Positions 53,501 through 63,810 of a stretch of 64,000 nt of DNA are shown here, one piece after another (the stretch's first letter is position 1; each line of letters opens with the position of its first letter). The stretch spans positions 16,817,011 to 16,881,010 of the forward strand of contig NC_058163.1 of NCBI RefSeq assembly GCF_020080835.1, given 5' to 3'. The translations under genes were made by a program, and so were the position numbers. The DNA is from Cotesia glomerata. Taxonomy: Eukaryota; Arthropoda; Insecta; Hymenoptera; Braconidae. The notes under the pieces are model-generated. The model was not told where the DNA came from. It saw nothing but the letters and a program-made list of their open reading frames with translations, and made no database searches.

Positions 53501-55505
53501 GCATATAATACCCTGGTCCACTATCATCCGGTACGAGTACCATGTGGCCAAGATTGATGTATTCATTCATGACTTTATTGTATTCAGATTTTAATGATGA
53601 GTCTGCATTTAATCTCTTCTGTAAGGACAGAAATCTTTTATAAGCTTGTTGTTTGGAATTACCGAAATCGACATCGTCTACGCGAAAAGGTAATTTTATT
53701 TCATATCGACCGTTTATATCGCGAGTAGTAGTGTTTTGATAATGAGTCTCACATGTAGAATCATCAAAAGATCGGGAATCATTAGAACCTACGTCTTCAA
53801 TAGTCCAGAATTTTGTTAATTGACTCGACAGATCAGTTAATTGACAAGTTACAGCAAGTATATTTTTATCGTCGTTGACTCCTCCCGCTACGACCCATCC
53901 TAGTTGCGTTTTTTGTAATATTAAATCACAATCAGTTTGTGAGCAGTTAATCTGTCCGACAGATAGAAGAGAAAGTGTGGTACCTGAACCGATAAGGACA
54001 TCTACGGGTCTTGGTATATGAAATTGCGGATCAGCAAGTATTATCTTTTTAGGTATGCTTATTTTATCACGCGGAAAGATTTCATTTGGACTCAGTTCTG
54101 CAATTTCGTTAACAGTTAGAAATGACAATGATCTTTGAAATTTACCATTTAAAGATTTACAATTTATTTGTACGATATGTTTTGAAAAGGTTTGCATTCC
54201 GTTAACAGCCCCGATTGGAATAGAACAATTTTGCATTGGCAATTTTAATTTATTAGTCAATTTTTCAGTAATGAAATTAGCTGTTGCACAAGTGTCAAGT
54301 AAAGCGCGAGCTTGTATGAATTCACCTGTTAAATCACGCAATTGAATGAGTGCGCTCATCATCAATTGGAAACGCGGTGTTCTGAGAATTGTTGTATAAT
54401 TGTGTGCTACTAGTCAAGATGTAGATTCCTTATCAGTTGTTACAGTAGAAGGTGACTCGAATTTTACGAAGTTGTTCTTGGAAGTATTTGGATTAGTCGG
54501 TTGTTGAGTTACATTTTGATTAATGTCCAATGTGGTATCATGGAATTTCTTACAGACTCGACATCTGCTGGAAGTGCAAGTTCCTTTGTGTTCGCGAAGA
54601 CAATTATTACAAAATTTAACAGATTTTACAAATTTTATGCGTTCTCCTACATTTAATGCATTGAATTTATAACATTTATAGAGAGAATGAGATTGTTTGC
54701 AACATGGGCAGGTAGTAGAGGCGGTCGTCACTAAAGCTCGAACTGGCGTATCTGTTTTTTGTTTCTTTAAATTATTACTCGAATGTTCATGACGTCGTCT
54801 TTTAAAAGAGTTATCAGAGTCACGCTGTTCGTTAGGTTTACGTGTACTGAGTCGGAAAGCAGTTTTTATAATAAATTTGCTAAACTCGTCAAATGTTGGG
54901 AGAGTGTTATCGTCTTTATACGTTTCTTCCCATTTGTCTCTAATTTCTATTGGTAATTATTTTCTAATAATCTTACTGTAAATGCGTCAGTTGGTGTTGC
55001 TTTTAATGACTCTAAATCATTCAAGTGTTGTCGAGCTTCATCTATGAATTTAGTAAGATTTTCATTAGTCGGAATTGATATTCAAAAGAGCGTCATAATG
55101 TTTAAAAACTAGAGCGCGCTCTTTCTGATAAGTTTCTGTTAAAAGGGCCCAAGCCTTTGTATAGTTTTCTGCACTTGCATCAAAAAGCGCGAGCTTGTTT
55201 GCAGCAGAACCAGTTAAACATCCGCGAAGGTATAAAAACTTATTAAGATCATCTAAATCGTTACGTCCGTCGATAAGTGTCTTAAATGTATTTTTAAAAG
55301 AAAGCCAATTTTCAAAGTTACCATCGAATTTTGGTAAATCCGTGGTAGGGAGTTTCGCCAATCGTTGTAGTGTTAAGAATATCTTGATTAGGAGTCTTTA
55401 TTTTAGTTGCAAGCTCGTAATAAATTTTACGAATTCCGTCCGCGAGTCCTACTTCTATGTCCTCAGGTTTGTTAACTTCTAATTTCTTTCGAATTCTGCA
55501 TATGA
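50568..55505 (-). pseudogene. BEL/Pao Gag-Pol polyprotein with multiple in-frame stops
   Basis: Gag (LPKFDGNFENWLSFKNTF, then zinc knuckles CPCCKQSHSLYKC and CNNCLREHKGTC), protease (ALLDTCATANFIT, with Cys in place of the usual Gly), RT (KVRVVFDASAKT), RNase H (GFCDASKVGYGACIY, FWSDSTIVFQWL), integrase (HENLYHSG with CVKC; catalytic Asp in GIDYFGP, Asp in YSDNGTNFVG, Glu in GIWEVAVKSF) and a C-terminal KRWYLEYLHELQTRQKW domain. From 54950 down to 50568 one frame is kept and is broken only by single stops at 54414 (TGA), 52929 (TAG), 51426 (TGA) and 50823 (TGA). Gag has frameshifts near 55365, 55075 and 54960. The RT motif YVDD is YVDN (53085-53096), and the first catalytic Asp is Asn (AAT at 53316-53318). 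It cannot be active. Confidence 0.92.
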
Positions 55506-55681
55506 TCGATTAAATAGACCAGAAAAAAAGTGTATGAACTTATGTCAATTTTTAAACTGACATTTCAAAAATAGAAATTTCACAGTTATATTATTTACAT
55601 TTTTAGCAATCGAAAATAACTCCAATTTTTGTGGCAAAAAAAGCTTAAATATTTATCAACGTTCTTAAATTTTATATATAT
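55506..55681. other. AT-rich junction, nothing recognised
   Basis: Joins the truncated BEL gag to the foldback element. No gene or element end could be assigned. Confidence 0.5.
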
Positions 55682-55970
55682 ATCTATATATATATAAGCG
55701 AAATACCACTCACTCACTCATCACGAGATCTCCGAAACTATTCGCCCGATTGACTTGAAATTTAGCATAGTTACTCCATTCGTGATGTAGACGCTCACTA
55801 AGAACGGATTTTACGCAATTCCTAGTCTATATATATATAAGCGAAATACCACTCACTCACTCATCACGAGATCTCCGAAACTATTCGCCCGATTGACTTG
55901 AAATTTAGCATAGTTACTCCATTCGTGATGTAGACGCTCACTAAGAACGGATTTTACGCAATTCCTAGCC
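55682..55970 (+). repeat. Two tandem copies of a ~145 bp unit
   Basis: Each unit contains TATATATATAAGCGAAATACC, TCATCACGAGATCTCCGAAA, CCGATTGACTTGAAATTTAG and GGATTTTACGCAATTCCTAG (given here in pieces). The two copies are practically identical, which implies a recent tandem duplication at the arm end. Diverged relatives occur at 58020-58185 and 59800-60375. Confidence 0.9.
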
Positions 55971-56180
55971 AAAATGAATTTTTCGTCTACCATCACATAT
56001 GCCCTCCCCTCCCCTCCCTCTCATTCTTCTCCTCCCCTCCCGTGCCCTATAATCTTTCCCCTTCCCTATATCTCTCTCTTTTTTTGGGAGCGAAATATCA
56101 TTTTGACCCTCTAATCTAAGAAACCATCAGTGGCACCCGTAAATTATCGAACTCAACCCCCCTACAACCACCCACGCTAA

Positions 56181-56385
56181 TCAACTGTTGCCATGGTTAC
56201 CGTTGACAGGGTTACCGTTGCCATAGTTACCATTGTCATGGTTACCGTTGCCATGGTTACCGTTGCTATGGTTACCGTTGCCGTAGTTACCGTTGCCATG
56301 GTTACCGTTACCATGGTTGCCGTTACCATGGTTGCCGTTACCATGGTTACCGTTATCATGGTTACCGTTGCTATAATAACTGTCA
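56181..56385 (+). repeat. GTTACC/GTTGCC minisatellite, left arm
   Basis: About seventeen imperfect 12-bp units of the form GTTACCGTTGCCATG. Inverted counterpart at 58655-58765; a short related run occurs at 60392-60430. Confidence 0.9.
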
Positions 56386-56766
56386 AAATGATTGATTTTA
56401 AATTTTATCGATTGACTGTTGGGACAGTAGGAATTCATAATCATACGTTTTTTAAGAAAGAATAGCTAAATCATTAATAACTGAAATAACTTATATGTAT
56501 TGGAATAATCATGAAGGATGAACTCGATTATATCATAACACAGATAAATTAAACATAAATATTATCAAGTTGATATTGTTAAATGATTATACTGATTTTA
56601 ATGATTAAAATTAAAATGGTAAATTGTGTCTGATGCGTCTTCTAAAATTTCACAACGATATCGTTAAATTATTATAAAAACGGTCGATTTAAGATAATTT
56701 CTAATAAAATGAGTAATAATAAATATATTTTTAATACCACTTAATTTGTTATGAATTTATTAATAA

Positions 56767-57551
56767 CTAGCTGATACCCGCCCGCTTCGATAGGAATACA
56801 ATAAATTTTTATGGTGTAACCTAGATGAAAAATATAAACAAAATGGTTAATTTCAAAAAGATAATGAATATAAATTTTGAATTAGAGAAAAGTGATTGTT
56901 TGTGATGACCGGTGTTAGCGAGTATTAAATATATGAGAAAAGTATTTTATTATTAACATTTTTTAAAATTAAAAAATTATTGACATTTTTTAAAATTAAA
57001 TAATACTATGAAGCGGAAAAGAATAGGAGTTACGGATAATTATTACGTGAAGCGTTCCAACATTCACGTAACAGAATAATTGAGGAGGAAGAGATTGAGA
57101 AAGAAATAGGAAGGACCTTCTTAATAAGAGTTTACAGAATATGCGAGAAAAAATTCAGATAGCTCGGACAGGGATTCGAACCCAGAACCTTCCGGTGACA
57201 TGTCGGCTACTTCTACCATTTGACCTATCCGGTCTAGACTAAATGTTTAGGATAACATTATTATAATGGGAACGCATCTCACTACACAGTACGTCATTGG
57301 TGATGCGGAAATCTGTCTAATGACAGATTTACTGACTAACTGACCCATTGATTGATTGATTATTAATAATAAAATACTTTTCTCATATATTTAATACTCG
57401 CTAACACCGGTTATCATAAACAATCACTTTTCTCTAATCAAAAATTTATATTAATTATCTTTTTGAAATTAATCATTTTGTTTATATTTTTCATCTAGGT
57501 TACAACATAAAATTTTATTGTATGCCCAGCGAAGCGGGCGGGTATCAGCTA

Positions 57552-57553
<2 letters not shown>
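56767..57553. mobile_element. Inner inverted-repeat element carrying a tRNA-like segment
   Basis: It begins CTAGCTGATACCCGCCCGCT and ends with the exact complement AGCGGGCGGGTATCAGCTAG. About 190 bp of each end pair (56767-56965 and 57358-57553), including TTTTATTATTAA-type sequence at the inner limit. The middle 390 bp hold the tRNA-like sequence. The same tip, CTAGCTGTTACCCGCCCGC, recurs at 59123, so this is a family. It is nested in the larger foldback. Confidence 0.78.
57161..57235 (-). ncRNA. tRNA-like pol III segment, probably SINE- or tRNA-derived
   Basis: On the minus strand there is an A box TAGGTCAAATGG (57216-57227) and a perfect B box GGTTCGAATCC (57172-57182) about 33 bases apart, the internal promoter of RNA polymerase III. 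Seven-base acceptor halves GACCGGA and TCCGAGC can pair at most positions but with two mismatches. The T-arm has one mismatch, and there is no clean anticodon arm. It therefore looks like a degenerated tRNA or the head of a tRNA-derived SINE rather than a working tRNA gene. Confidence 0.65.

Positions 57554-57582
<29 letters not shown>
57552..57582. repeat. (TA)n microsatellite
   Basis: Pure TA run directly after the inner element end; a shorter one follows at about 57601-57615. Confidence 0.95.
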
Positions 57583-57587
<5 letters not shown>

Positions 57588-57609
57588 TTTTCTGGTTATT
57601 ATATATATA

Positions 57610-57835
57610 TATATAGATGTGGGTGAGTGCATGGATGGATGCGTAGGAGTGCATGGATGGATGCGTGAGAGTGCGTGGGTAGATGCGTAGGAGTGCATGG
57701 ATGGATGCGTGGGTGGATGCGTGAGAGTGCGTGGGTGGATGCGTAGGAGTGCATGGATGGATGCGTGAGAGTGCGTGGGTGGATGCGTGGGAGTGCGTGG
57801 ATGGATGCGTGGAAGTGGGGGGTGGATGCGTGGGA
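57610..57835 (-). repeat. GGATGCGTGxxAGTGCxTGG minisatellite
   Basis: About 225 bp of G-rich units of 12-24 bp (GTGGATGCGTGAGAGTGCG, GCATGGATGGATGCGTAGG). On the minus strand it would give a His/Pro/Thr/Ser-rich repeat peptide; I treat it as non-coding. Confidence 0.85.
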
Positions 57836-58189
57836 TGGTGTGGTTGGGTGTGGAGGAGAAGCATTAAAAGCGTAGAGTTGATGTTATACTTTTTTCCGAC
57901 TTCTTTATAAGCTACAAAAAAAAGAATGACGGAAAAACGATCGTCTTTTGTTTTATTGACGGAAACAAAAAACAAATGACTACACACATAAATTAGTAAA
58001 AAAAATGGGAATTTTCTATTGTTAACTCCCCCGCAAGACCCCTTGTTGGTGGAAATTCGTAAAATCCGTTCTTAGCTGACCTCTACTCAGTAAAAGGAAT
58101 ATTCCTATCAAATTTCAAGTTAATCGACCTAATAGTTTCTGAGATTTCGTAATGAGTGAGTTCAAAAATGGGATCTCCTATATATATAT
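57836..58189. other. Centre-right part of the foldback, no gene
   Basis: Contains a diverged ~145-bp-type unit (GACCTCTACTCAGTAAAAGG, CAAATTTCAAGTTAATCGAC) related to the foldback tips. Otherwise AT-rich. Confidence 0.55.
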
Positions 58190-58654
58190 ATAGATTAACT
58201 CAAATCGACCGTTTCTTTATAATAATTTAACTATATCGTCGTGAAATTGTAGAAAAGATACATCAGAAACAATTTACCATTTTAATTTTAATCATTAAAA
58301 TCAGTATAATCATTTAACAAAATCAACTTAATAATATTTATGTTATATTTAGCTGTGTTATGATATAATGGAGTTAGTTCATCCTTCATGATCATTCCAA
58401 TACATATGAGCTATTTCAGTTATTAATGATTTAGCTATTATTTCTTAAAAAGTGGATGATTATTAATTCCTACTGTCCCAACAATCAATCGATAAAATAT
58501 GAAATCAATATGTATTTGCCTAACATTGTACAGAATAATACTGTTGAATAATTATATGGAATATTAGTATTTAGTAACTTTCTACGTTTATTCTAATGAT
58601 TTCTCTGAATTTAGTTGACAACCGAATTTGTTATTACAATTTATTTATTTTGAC

Positions 58655-58765
58655 AGTTATTGTAGCAACGGTAACCATAGCAACGGTAACCATAGCAACG
58701 GTTACCATGGCAACGATAACCATGGCAACGGTAACCATTGAAACGGTAACCATGGCAACGGTTGA
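58655..58765 (-). repeat. GTTACC/GTTGCC minisatellite, right arm
   Basis: Units of CAACGGTAACCATAG or CAACGGTAACCATGG, reverse complement of the left-arm array and about half as long, so the two arms have drifted in copy number. Confidence 0.9.
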
Positions 58766-59125
58766 TTAGCGTGGGTGGTTGCGGGGGGGGGGTGAGTTCT
58801 ATAATTGATGGATGCCACTTGATGGTTTCTTAGATTGGCGAATCAAAATGACATTTTCCAAAAAAAAAAAAGAGAGAGAGATATAGGGAAGGGGGAAGAA
58901 GGCACGGGAGGGGAGGGAACAAATGAGAGGGAGGGGAAGGGGTAGCATACGTGATGGTAGACGAAAAATCCATTTTGGCTAGGAATTGCGTAAAATCCCT
59001 CTTAGTGAGTGTCTACATCACGAATGGAGTAACTATACTAAATTTCACGTCAATCGGGCGAATAGTTTCGGAGATCTCGTGATGAGTGAGTGAGTGGTAT
59101 TTCGCTTATATATATATATAACTAG

Positions 59126-60430
59126 CTGTTACCCGCCCGCACCGCTGGGCACTTTATAGAATTGTATTTTGAGATCTAGACTTGAAATTCAATTGGAGTA
59201 TTGTTCTGACTTGCACAGATTCAAAATTCTATCGGATTGGCCTGTACCTTTTATCCATGTCATAATTCTAGCGAATATCCATTGTAACTTTCAATGTGCA
59301 ATCACTATAACATTCCCGTGGCTTTCTCCAAAAATGAATAATCATTTTTGGATTTACGATTTTAATTTTTGATTTTACGAAATCTCTTAAAATGAATAGC
59401 CAAATTTCTTTTCCGCATCTCAAGTGTTTAGAAAAACGCGATCCCGTAATAAGAACAATTCATTGGTTATGTGATCAGCAAAAATAAAATGTATGCAAAA
59501 TACTTAGTTCGTTGACTATATAGCTACATGTAAAGTTAAATTTTAGAAACCTTACAATGACTTTTTCGCCGCTGCCAAAGAGACGATTGTGGTAAGAAAA
59601 TATAATTATTAAAAAAGGAAAATATTTTAATCCGTTGACCTTGGAGGCCATCCCTGTAATTACCTGTTTCTCTTAAGATTCTATCAAATTTTATATCTCT
59701 AGGAAATATATTTGAAGAATATGAATTTTTTGACAACTATCACTCCCGCACTCTTATGTGAGAGAGAAATTTCGTAAGATCCTATTCGAGATGATTTTTA
59801 CATTAAAAATAAAATATTCCAACAAAACTTCGAGTCCATAGAAACTATTGTTTTGAAAAGAAAGATTTTCATTGTTAACGCCCCCGCAGTCCCTTTGGGA
59901 TTGGAATTTGATAAAATTTATTCTTAGCTGAACTTGACATGATACATGAAGACTCCCACCAAATTTGAAGTCTGTTGAAGTTACAGTTTGGAAATTAAAA
60001 TTTTAGATTTTAACACCCACCCCCGCAATTCCTATCGGAAGTAAACTTTATTAAAATCCATTTTGAGATGATCTCTACAGGAGAAATAATAGATTTCTAC
60101 CAAATTTAGAGTTTTCAGAAGCTATATTTTGGAAATGAACATTTTTTATTGTCAACACCCACCCCGCGATCCTTATTGGAGGTGATTCGTTGTAAAATCC
60201 GTTCTTAGATAATTTATATATCACATATAGAAGACTCCTATCAAATTTGAAGTCTATAGGAGCTATAGCTTTGAAATTAAAAATTTTAATTGTAAATACT
60301 CGGTGAAAAGAATATTCCTACCAAATTTCAAGTCTCTAGGTCTTATGGTTCCAGAGATATCGTGATGAGTGACTATATACGTGGAAATAAACGGTTACCA
60401 TGGCAACGGTTACTATGGCAATGGTAACAC
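59126..60430. repeat. Degenerate ~140 bp tandem repeats after a CTAGCTGTTACCCGCCCGC tip
   Basis: From about 59870 to 60375 four diverged units follow one another. Each has a CACCCACCCCCGC-like block, then AAATCCATTTTGAGATGAT-type sequence, then CAAATTTGAAGTCTATAGGA-type sequence. The last ends GAGATATCGTGATGAGTGAC, matching the foldback tip family. 59126-59800 has one piece resembling the CA-repeat family (GTTGACCTTGGAGGCCATCC near 59634), and the stretch ends in a short GTTACC run (60392-60430). No gene. Confidence 0.7.
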
Positions 60431-60458
60431 CTACTCAGGTTGCCTTGTAGTATGCGTG

Positions 60459-61620
60459 TCATTTCCGCCCTCTCTTGGCTTCTGCAAGTGCTGTGCAGAA
60501 TGCCCTGCAAGCTCCAGTGCCAGAAATATGGCATAGACCATCCTGGGCATCTTTGTCCGGAGCACAAAGGAAGCATTTTGGCTTCTCCGTGCAGTTAACG
60601 GCCTGATGGTTCTCTCCGCGACATTTGTAGCAGCACCTGCTTCTGTTTGGTCCCGCATACTGGCGTGTTTGGTGTCCAAAACTAAGACATCTGAAACAGC
60701 GGGTTACTTCTGCAACTGGGCGTATACGACAGTTCACCCAACCGATCATTATATGGGCCTTGTCAAGGGCCTTAATCGCACTGGCCTCGTCTACTTCGCA
60801 GAAGGCTGCCCGATTTCCTCGTGGTGTGGGTTTTGTCAAATTTACCCGTTTGACCTCCAGGCTGTCAGTGAATTCACGTTTGAGTGCTTCACGGACTTCG
60901 CTCTCGGTAGAGAATTCGTACAAGTCGAGGACGTCGATCGTTGTTGTTGGTGTTAGCGTCTTGACCGTGCCGATGTTTGCAGTGGCTGACCTTACTGCAT
61001 CGGTGAAAGCCTTGCTGTCTTCGGTCTTTCGAGCCATTTCAAGGAGAACGCCTCCTTGTTTCCTCTTTTTAATAGACTTTATGTCTACGCCCGTCTCGAC
61101 AGAGCTTACCTTGGCCTTGATTTCCTTTAGGATATCAGCATAAGTTTGACCGTCTACTGGTCGGACAAGAACAGCCTTAGTTCCTGCCTTCTTTCTCCTC
61201 GGTTTCTTAGAGACACCCTTACTTGACTGGTTTTGAGCTATGGTAGGGGGGGGGGCGCTGTTTCATGCTCTTTTTCCTTCTTCTTCCTATTTCGGTTCAC
61301 TGAAGTCCAGATGTCCTCCCGGGCTGTCTTTTTCTGTGGTGGCTTCTCGATTATTGAATAAGGGCTGGGCGTGGACAGCTGCCTCTTTTTAATGTCCTTT
61401 CCTTGCTGTGGTAATTTTTTAGTAGTGACCAAAAATGGCTGTGGTTTCTTGGTCAGACTCGGAGATGTTTGGGTCGTTGACGCCGATATGCCTGGTGATT
61501 TGTTGGCTAACTAATATGCTGTAGTGATAGATGTAACCAATTTTCTAATCTCATGATGGAGATTCTTCTTGTCTTTTATAAACTCGACTAACTCTTCGAT
61601 CTTGATGCCGAGCCTCTCCA
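60459..61620 (-). pseudogene. ORF1 (Gag-like nucleic-acid-binding protein) of an R1-type retrotransposon
   Basis: The frame can be followed from MERLGIKIEELVEFIKDKKN (about 61613) through a TAG near 61513, a basic region (KKTAREDIWTSVNRNRKKKE), a homopolymer of ten C on this strand (61246-61255) that shifts the phase, then RPVDGQTYADILKEIKAKV and the conserved domain MARKTEDSKAFTDAVRSATA to the stop at 60459-60461. The end has CCHC-type knuckles: CFRCLSFGH with Tyr where the fourth ligand Cys is expected (RQYAG), CYKCRGENHQAVNC intact, and a third partial CFLC. Its clade fits the ORF2 fragment at 40006-40878, but the two need not be one copy. Upstream it is cut by the CA-repeat family at about 61680. 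Confidence 0.85.
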
Positions 61621-61679
61621 TTGGTGACTGTTGGCCTGTAACGGTCGGTACAGAGCTGATTATTTCTCGGTAGGCTTGA

Positions 61680-62269
61680 TTATCTCTTCGAGCTCAATAG
61701 TACAATTTCTGCTATCATTTTGAGTTCTCCGAGCTCAAAGAGATAGCTTCTTTATGCTTTTGAGCTCTTCAAGCTCAAAAGTCTGATAGAAGTTTGATGA
61801 AACACTATTTTTTGAATTTTCAAACCACAATAACTTTTGAATGAAGGAAACGATTTTTACGCGGTTGGTGACATTCAACACAATTTTTCAAACCTCATAA
61901 TGGATCTTTAAGTTCGAATTGATCAATCGAGGAATTTCGAAGTAATTCCAAAAAAACACTGTTTTTGAAATTTTTCGTTTTCGATAACTCTCGAACGAAT
62001 CAACCGATTTTGACGGGACTGGTAGCAATCGACGTGGTTTTTTAAACTTAAGAGCGGAATAGTTTTTGAAATTGATCAGTGCAACCGTTTAGAAGTTATT
62101 CCAAAAAAACGATTTTTCAAAAATTTTATTTTTGAGATTTTTCAAAATCTAGCAAACCGAATTGATTCGAATTTTTACGAAATTTGATGGCAATAATACT
62201 CTTTAGATCGCCACCTATTTCGATCCGATCGGTCGAGCCGTTCAAAAGTTATAAGAAGTTTACATACAT

Positions 62270-62309
<40 letters not shown>

Positions 62310-62455
62310 GGATACCATTGCGGGAATAGTCGGGGACGCTTCCTGTGACCTTAAAACGTCGAGATCTGATAAAAACTCAATTTTCGCAAAACGGGGTGAA
62401 ACCAATAACTTCCCGAATTTTAAAAATCTTCGATTTTCTTAGCGGGAAGTTAAAA
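61680..62455 (-). repeat. Interspersed repeat with internal (CA)n, copy 2
   Basis: Second long copy of the 41085-42300 family, same orientation: TATCTCTTCGAGCTCAA, CGATAACTCTCGAACGAATC, (CA)n at about 62277-62304, and the end CTTAGCGGGAAGTTAAAAA. It is shorter because it has only one of the two CA-flanking blocks. It interrupts or replaces the upstream part of the R1-type ORF1. Confidence 0.85.
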
Positions 62456-62710
62456 AAATTAACATGGCTTAGCTTGGGTTGATCCCACTTATAAATAATA
62501 ACCACCTTTGGAAAACAGCGTCAATTACTGTTTTTGATCTGGTAGTTTTTCGCATAATTATAAAATTAAGAAAATTAAAATATTCACACAAATAAAAATG
62601 CATCAACAATCAACACGCTTGTTTTTTATTAAAGCTTACTCATACGCAGGCGCAAACACATGTATTAAACACATACTAATATAACACGTAGAACGCTTGG
62701 ACCTGGAGCA

Positions 62711-62711
<1 letters not shown>

Positions 62712-62769
<58 letters not shown>
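62712..62769. repeat. (TA)n microsatellite
   Basis: Uninterrupted TA dinucleotides for about 58 bases. Confidence 0.97.
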
Positions 62770-62770
<1 letters not shown>

Positions 62771-63810
62771 TGATTATCCCACTACACAGGAGCATACATA
62801 TGGACAATGTTTAGTAGACGATAGTGGGGATGCTACGAAGAGTCGCGCAAAGAGGAGACCCAGAACGTCTAATGTGTTCCATCTCATTCTTTTGCCGGCT
62901 GAATCCTATACATTTATGTGTTTGTGTCTCTGTGGACTTATTTTTTCGTTTCATCGAGTTTGAAATCACAACGATTCTAAAGAAGTTTCACTTCAAAAAA
63001 TATATGAATTATAGTTAAAATTGATACATTTTTCAAATAGAAAAAAATCTGAAAAAAACTGTTAATTTTTCCAACCAGTCCTGAAATTTCTGGCTACTTT
63101 CAAGCCTAATGTGCCCGAAAATAAACCAATTAATTGATTTTTGATCGCTTCAAGCTTAAGAATTTGAGAATGGTTAGAGAACGATAATTTTTTGCGATTC
63201 TTAAGGGAGGGGTAAGGGTTTCAGCGTAAAAAAAAAACACTTTTTTTGTGATTTTTTATCTCAAATATCGATTGAGCAATTTCATTCAAACTTTCTATAC
63301 ATTATTGAGCATAGTTTTGACTATGTTCTGTAAATTTTTCATGCAAAAATATTAAACCATTAGCCCGTGACAGAGCTTCCCCCAGGACGTCTTGAAAAAA
63401 AAAAAACAATTTGCGGTGTTCACTGTAACTCAGCCGGAAATTATCTGAAAATAAAAAACCATAAAAATTTAGTTGAATTATAAACAAATCTTCCCCCAAA
63501 CGTTCTCTTATTATTTTTTTTTTTAATTTAAAAATTTTTGGCGGCAATCTAAAGTGTGAACCGTTATTTTCGACTAAAATTTCCGCCATTTTGTGGGTGG
63601 GAAACACCCTTAATGTTAAAAAAAAATTTTTAATAAACGTAGGGGGGAGGTATTTTATATGAAGAAAATGTGTACAAAGTTTGAAATGAATCGGTCGAGT
63701 AGTTTTCAAATGGCAGTGAACACGGACTTTGAAAAAGTAGTTTTGAGAAAAACGCGTTTAAAGTTTATGAAGCAAAAAAGTGAAGAAAAAAAATTTTTTT
63801 TTTAACTTAC
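62770..63810. other. Unassigned AT-rich region with a 135-codon frame
   Basis: The minus strand is open at 63302-63709, but the translation is Phe/Leu/Lys-rich with no domain and looks like non-coding AT-rich sequence. The stretch just right of the exon boundary at 63811 would be an intron of the gene described next. Confidence 0.45.

Larger units (their letters stand above)
49501..55505 (-). mobile_element. BEL/Pao LTR retrotransposon, 5'-truncated and inactivated
   Basis: Gag, aspartic protease, RT, RNase H, integrase and the C-terminal DUF5641-type domain lie in order on the minus strand, followed by a polypurine-like ACGGGGGGAGTA and a 3' LTR. No 5' LTR is found: recognisable gag fades at about 55505 into unrelated AT-rich DNA. 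Confidence 0.88.
55682..59125. mobile_element. 3.4 kb foldback-like palindrome
   Basis: The outer arms 55682-56695 and 58190-59125 are inverted copies: AAGCGAAATACCACTCACTC at the left end against its complement at the right end, then GATCTCCGAAACTATTCGCC, a pyrimidine-rich C/T stretch, a GTTACC minisatellite and an AT-rich inner part (ATGGTAAATTGTGTCTGATG versus its counterpart). The left arm carries two tandem copies of the ~145 bp terminal unit, the right arm one. The centre holds a second inverted-repeat element and a minisatellite. No protein is encoded, so it would need a helper. Confidence 0.8.

Noticed and set aside
57161..57235. A functional tRNA gene
   Set aside because: Acceptor and T-arm mismatches and no clean anticodon arm; kept only as tRNA-like.
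57610..57835. Regular repeats resembling a CRISPR array
   Set aside because: Units are short, imperfect and without unique spacers; the genome is eukaryotic.
57469..57987. His/Pro/Thr-rich 172-codon frame
   Set aside because: It is the minisatellite at 57610-57835 read through into TIR sequence and a TA run.
63302..63709. 135-codon minus-strand frame rich in Phe, Leu and Lys
   Set aside because: Homopolymer-driven composition typical of non-coding AT-rich DNA; no motif.
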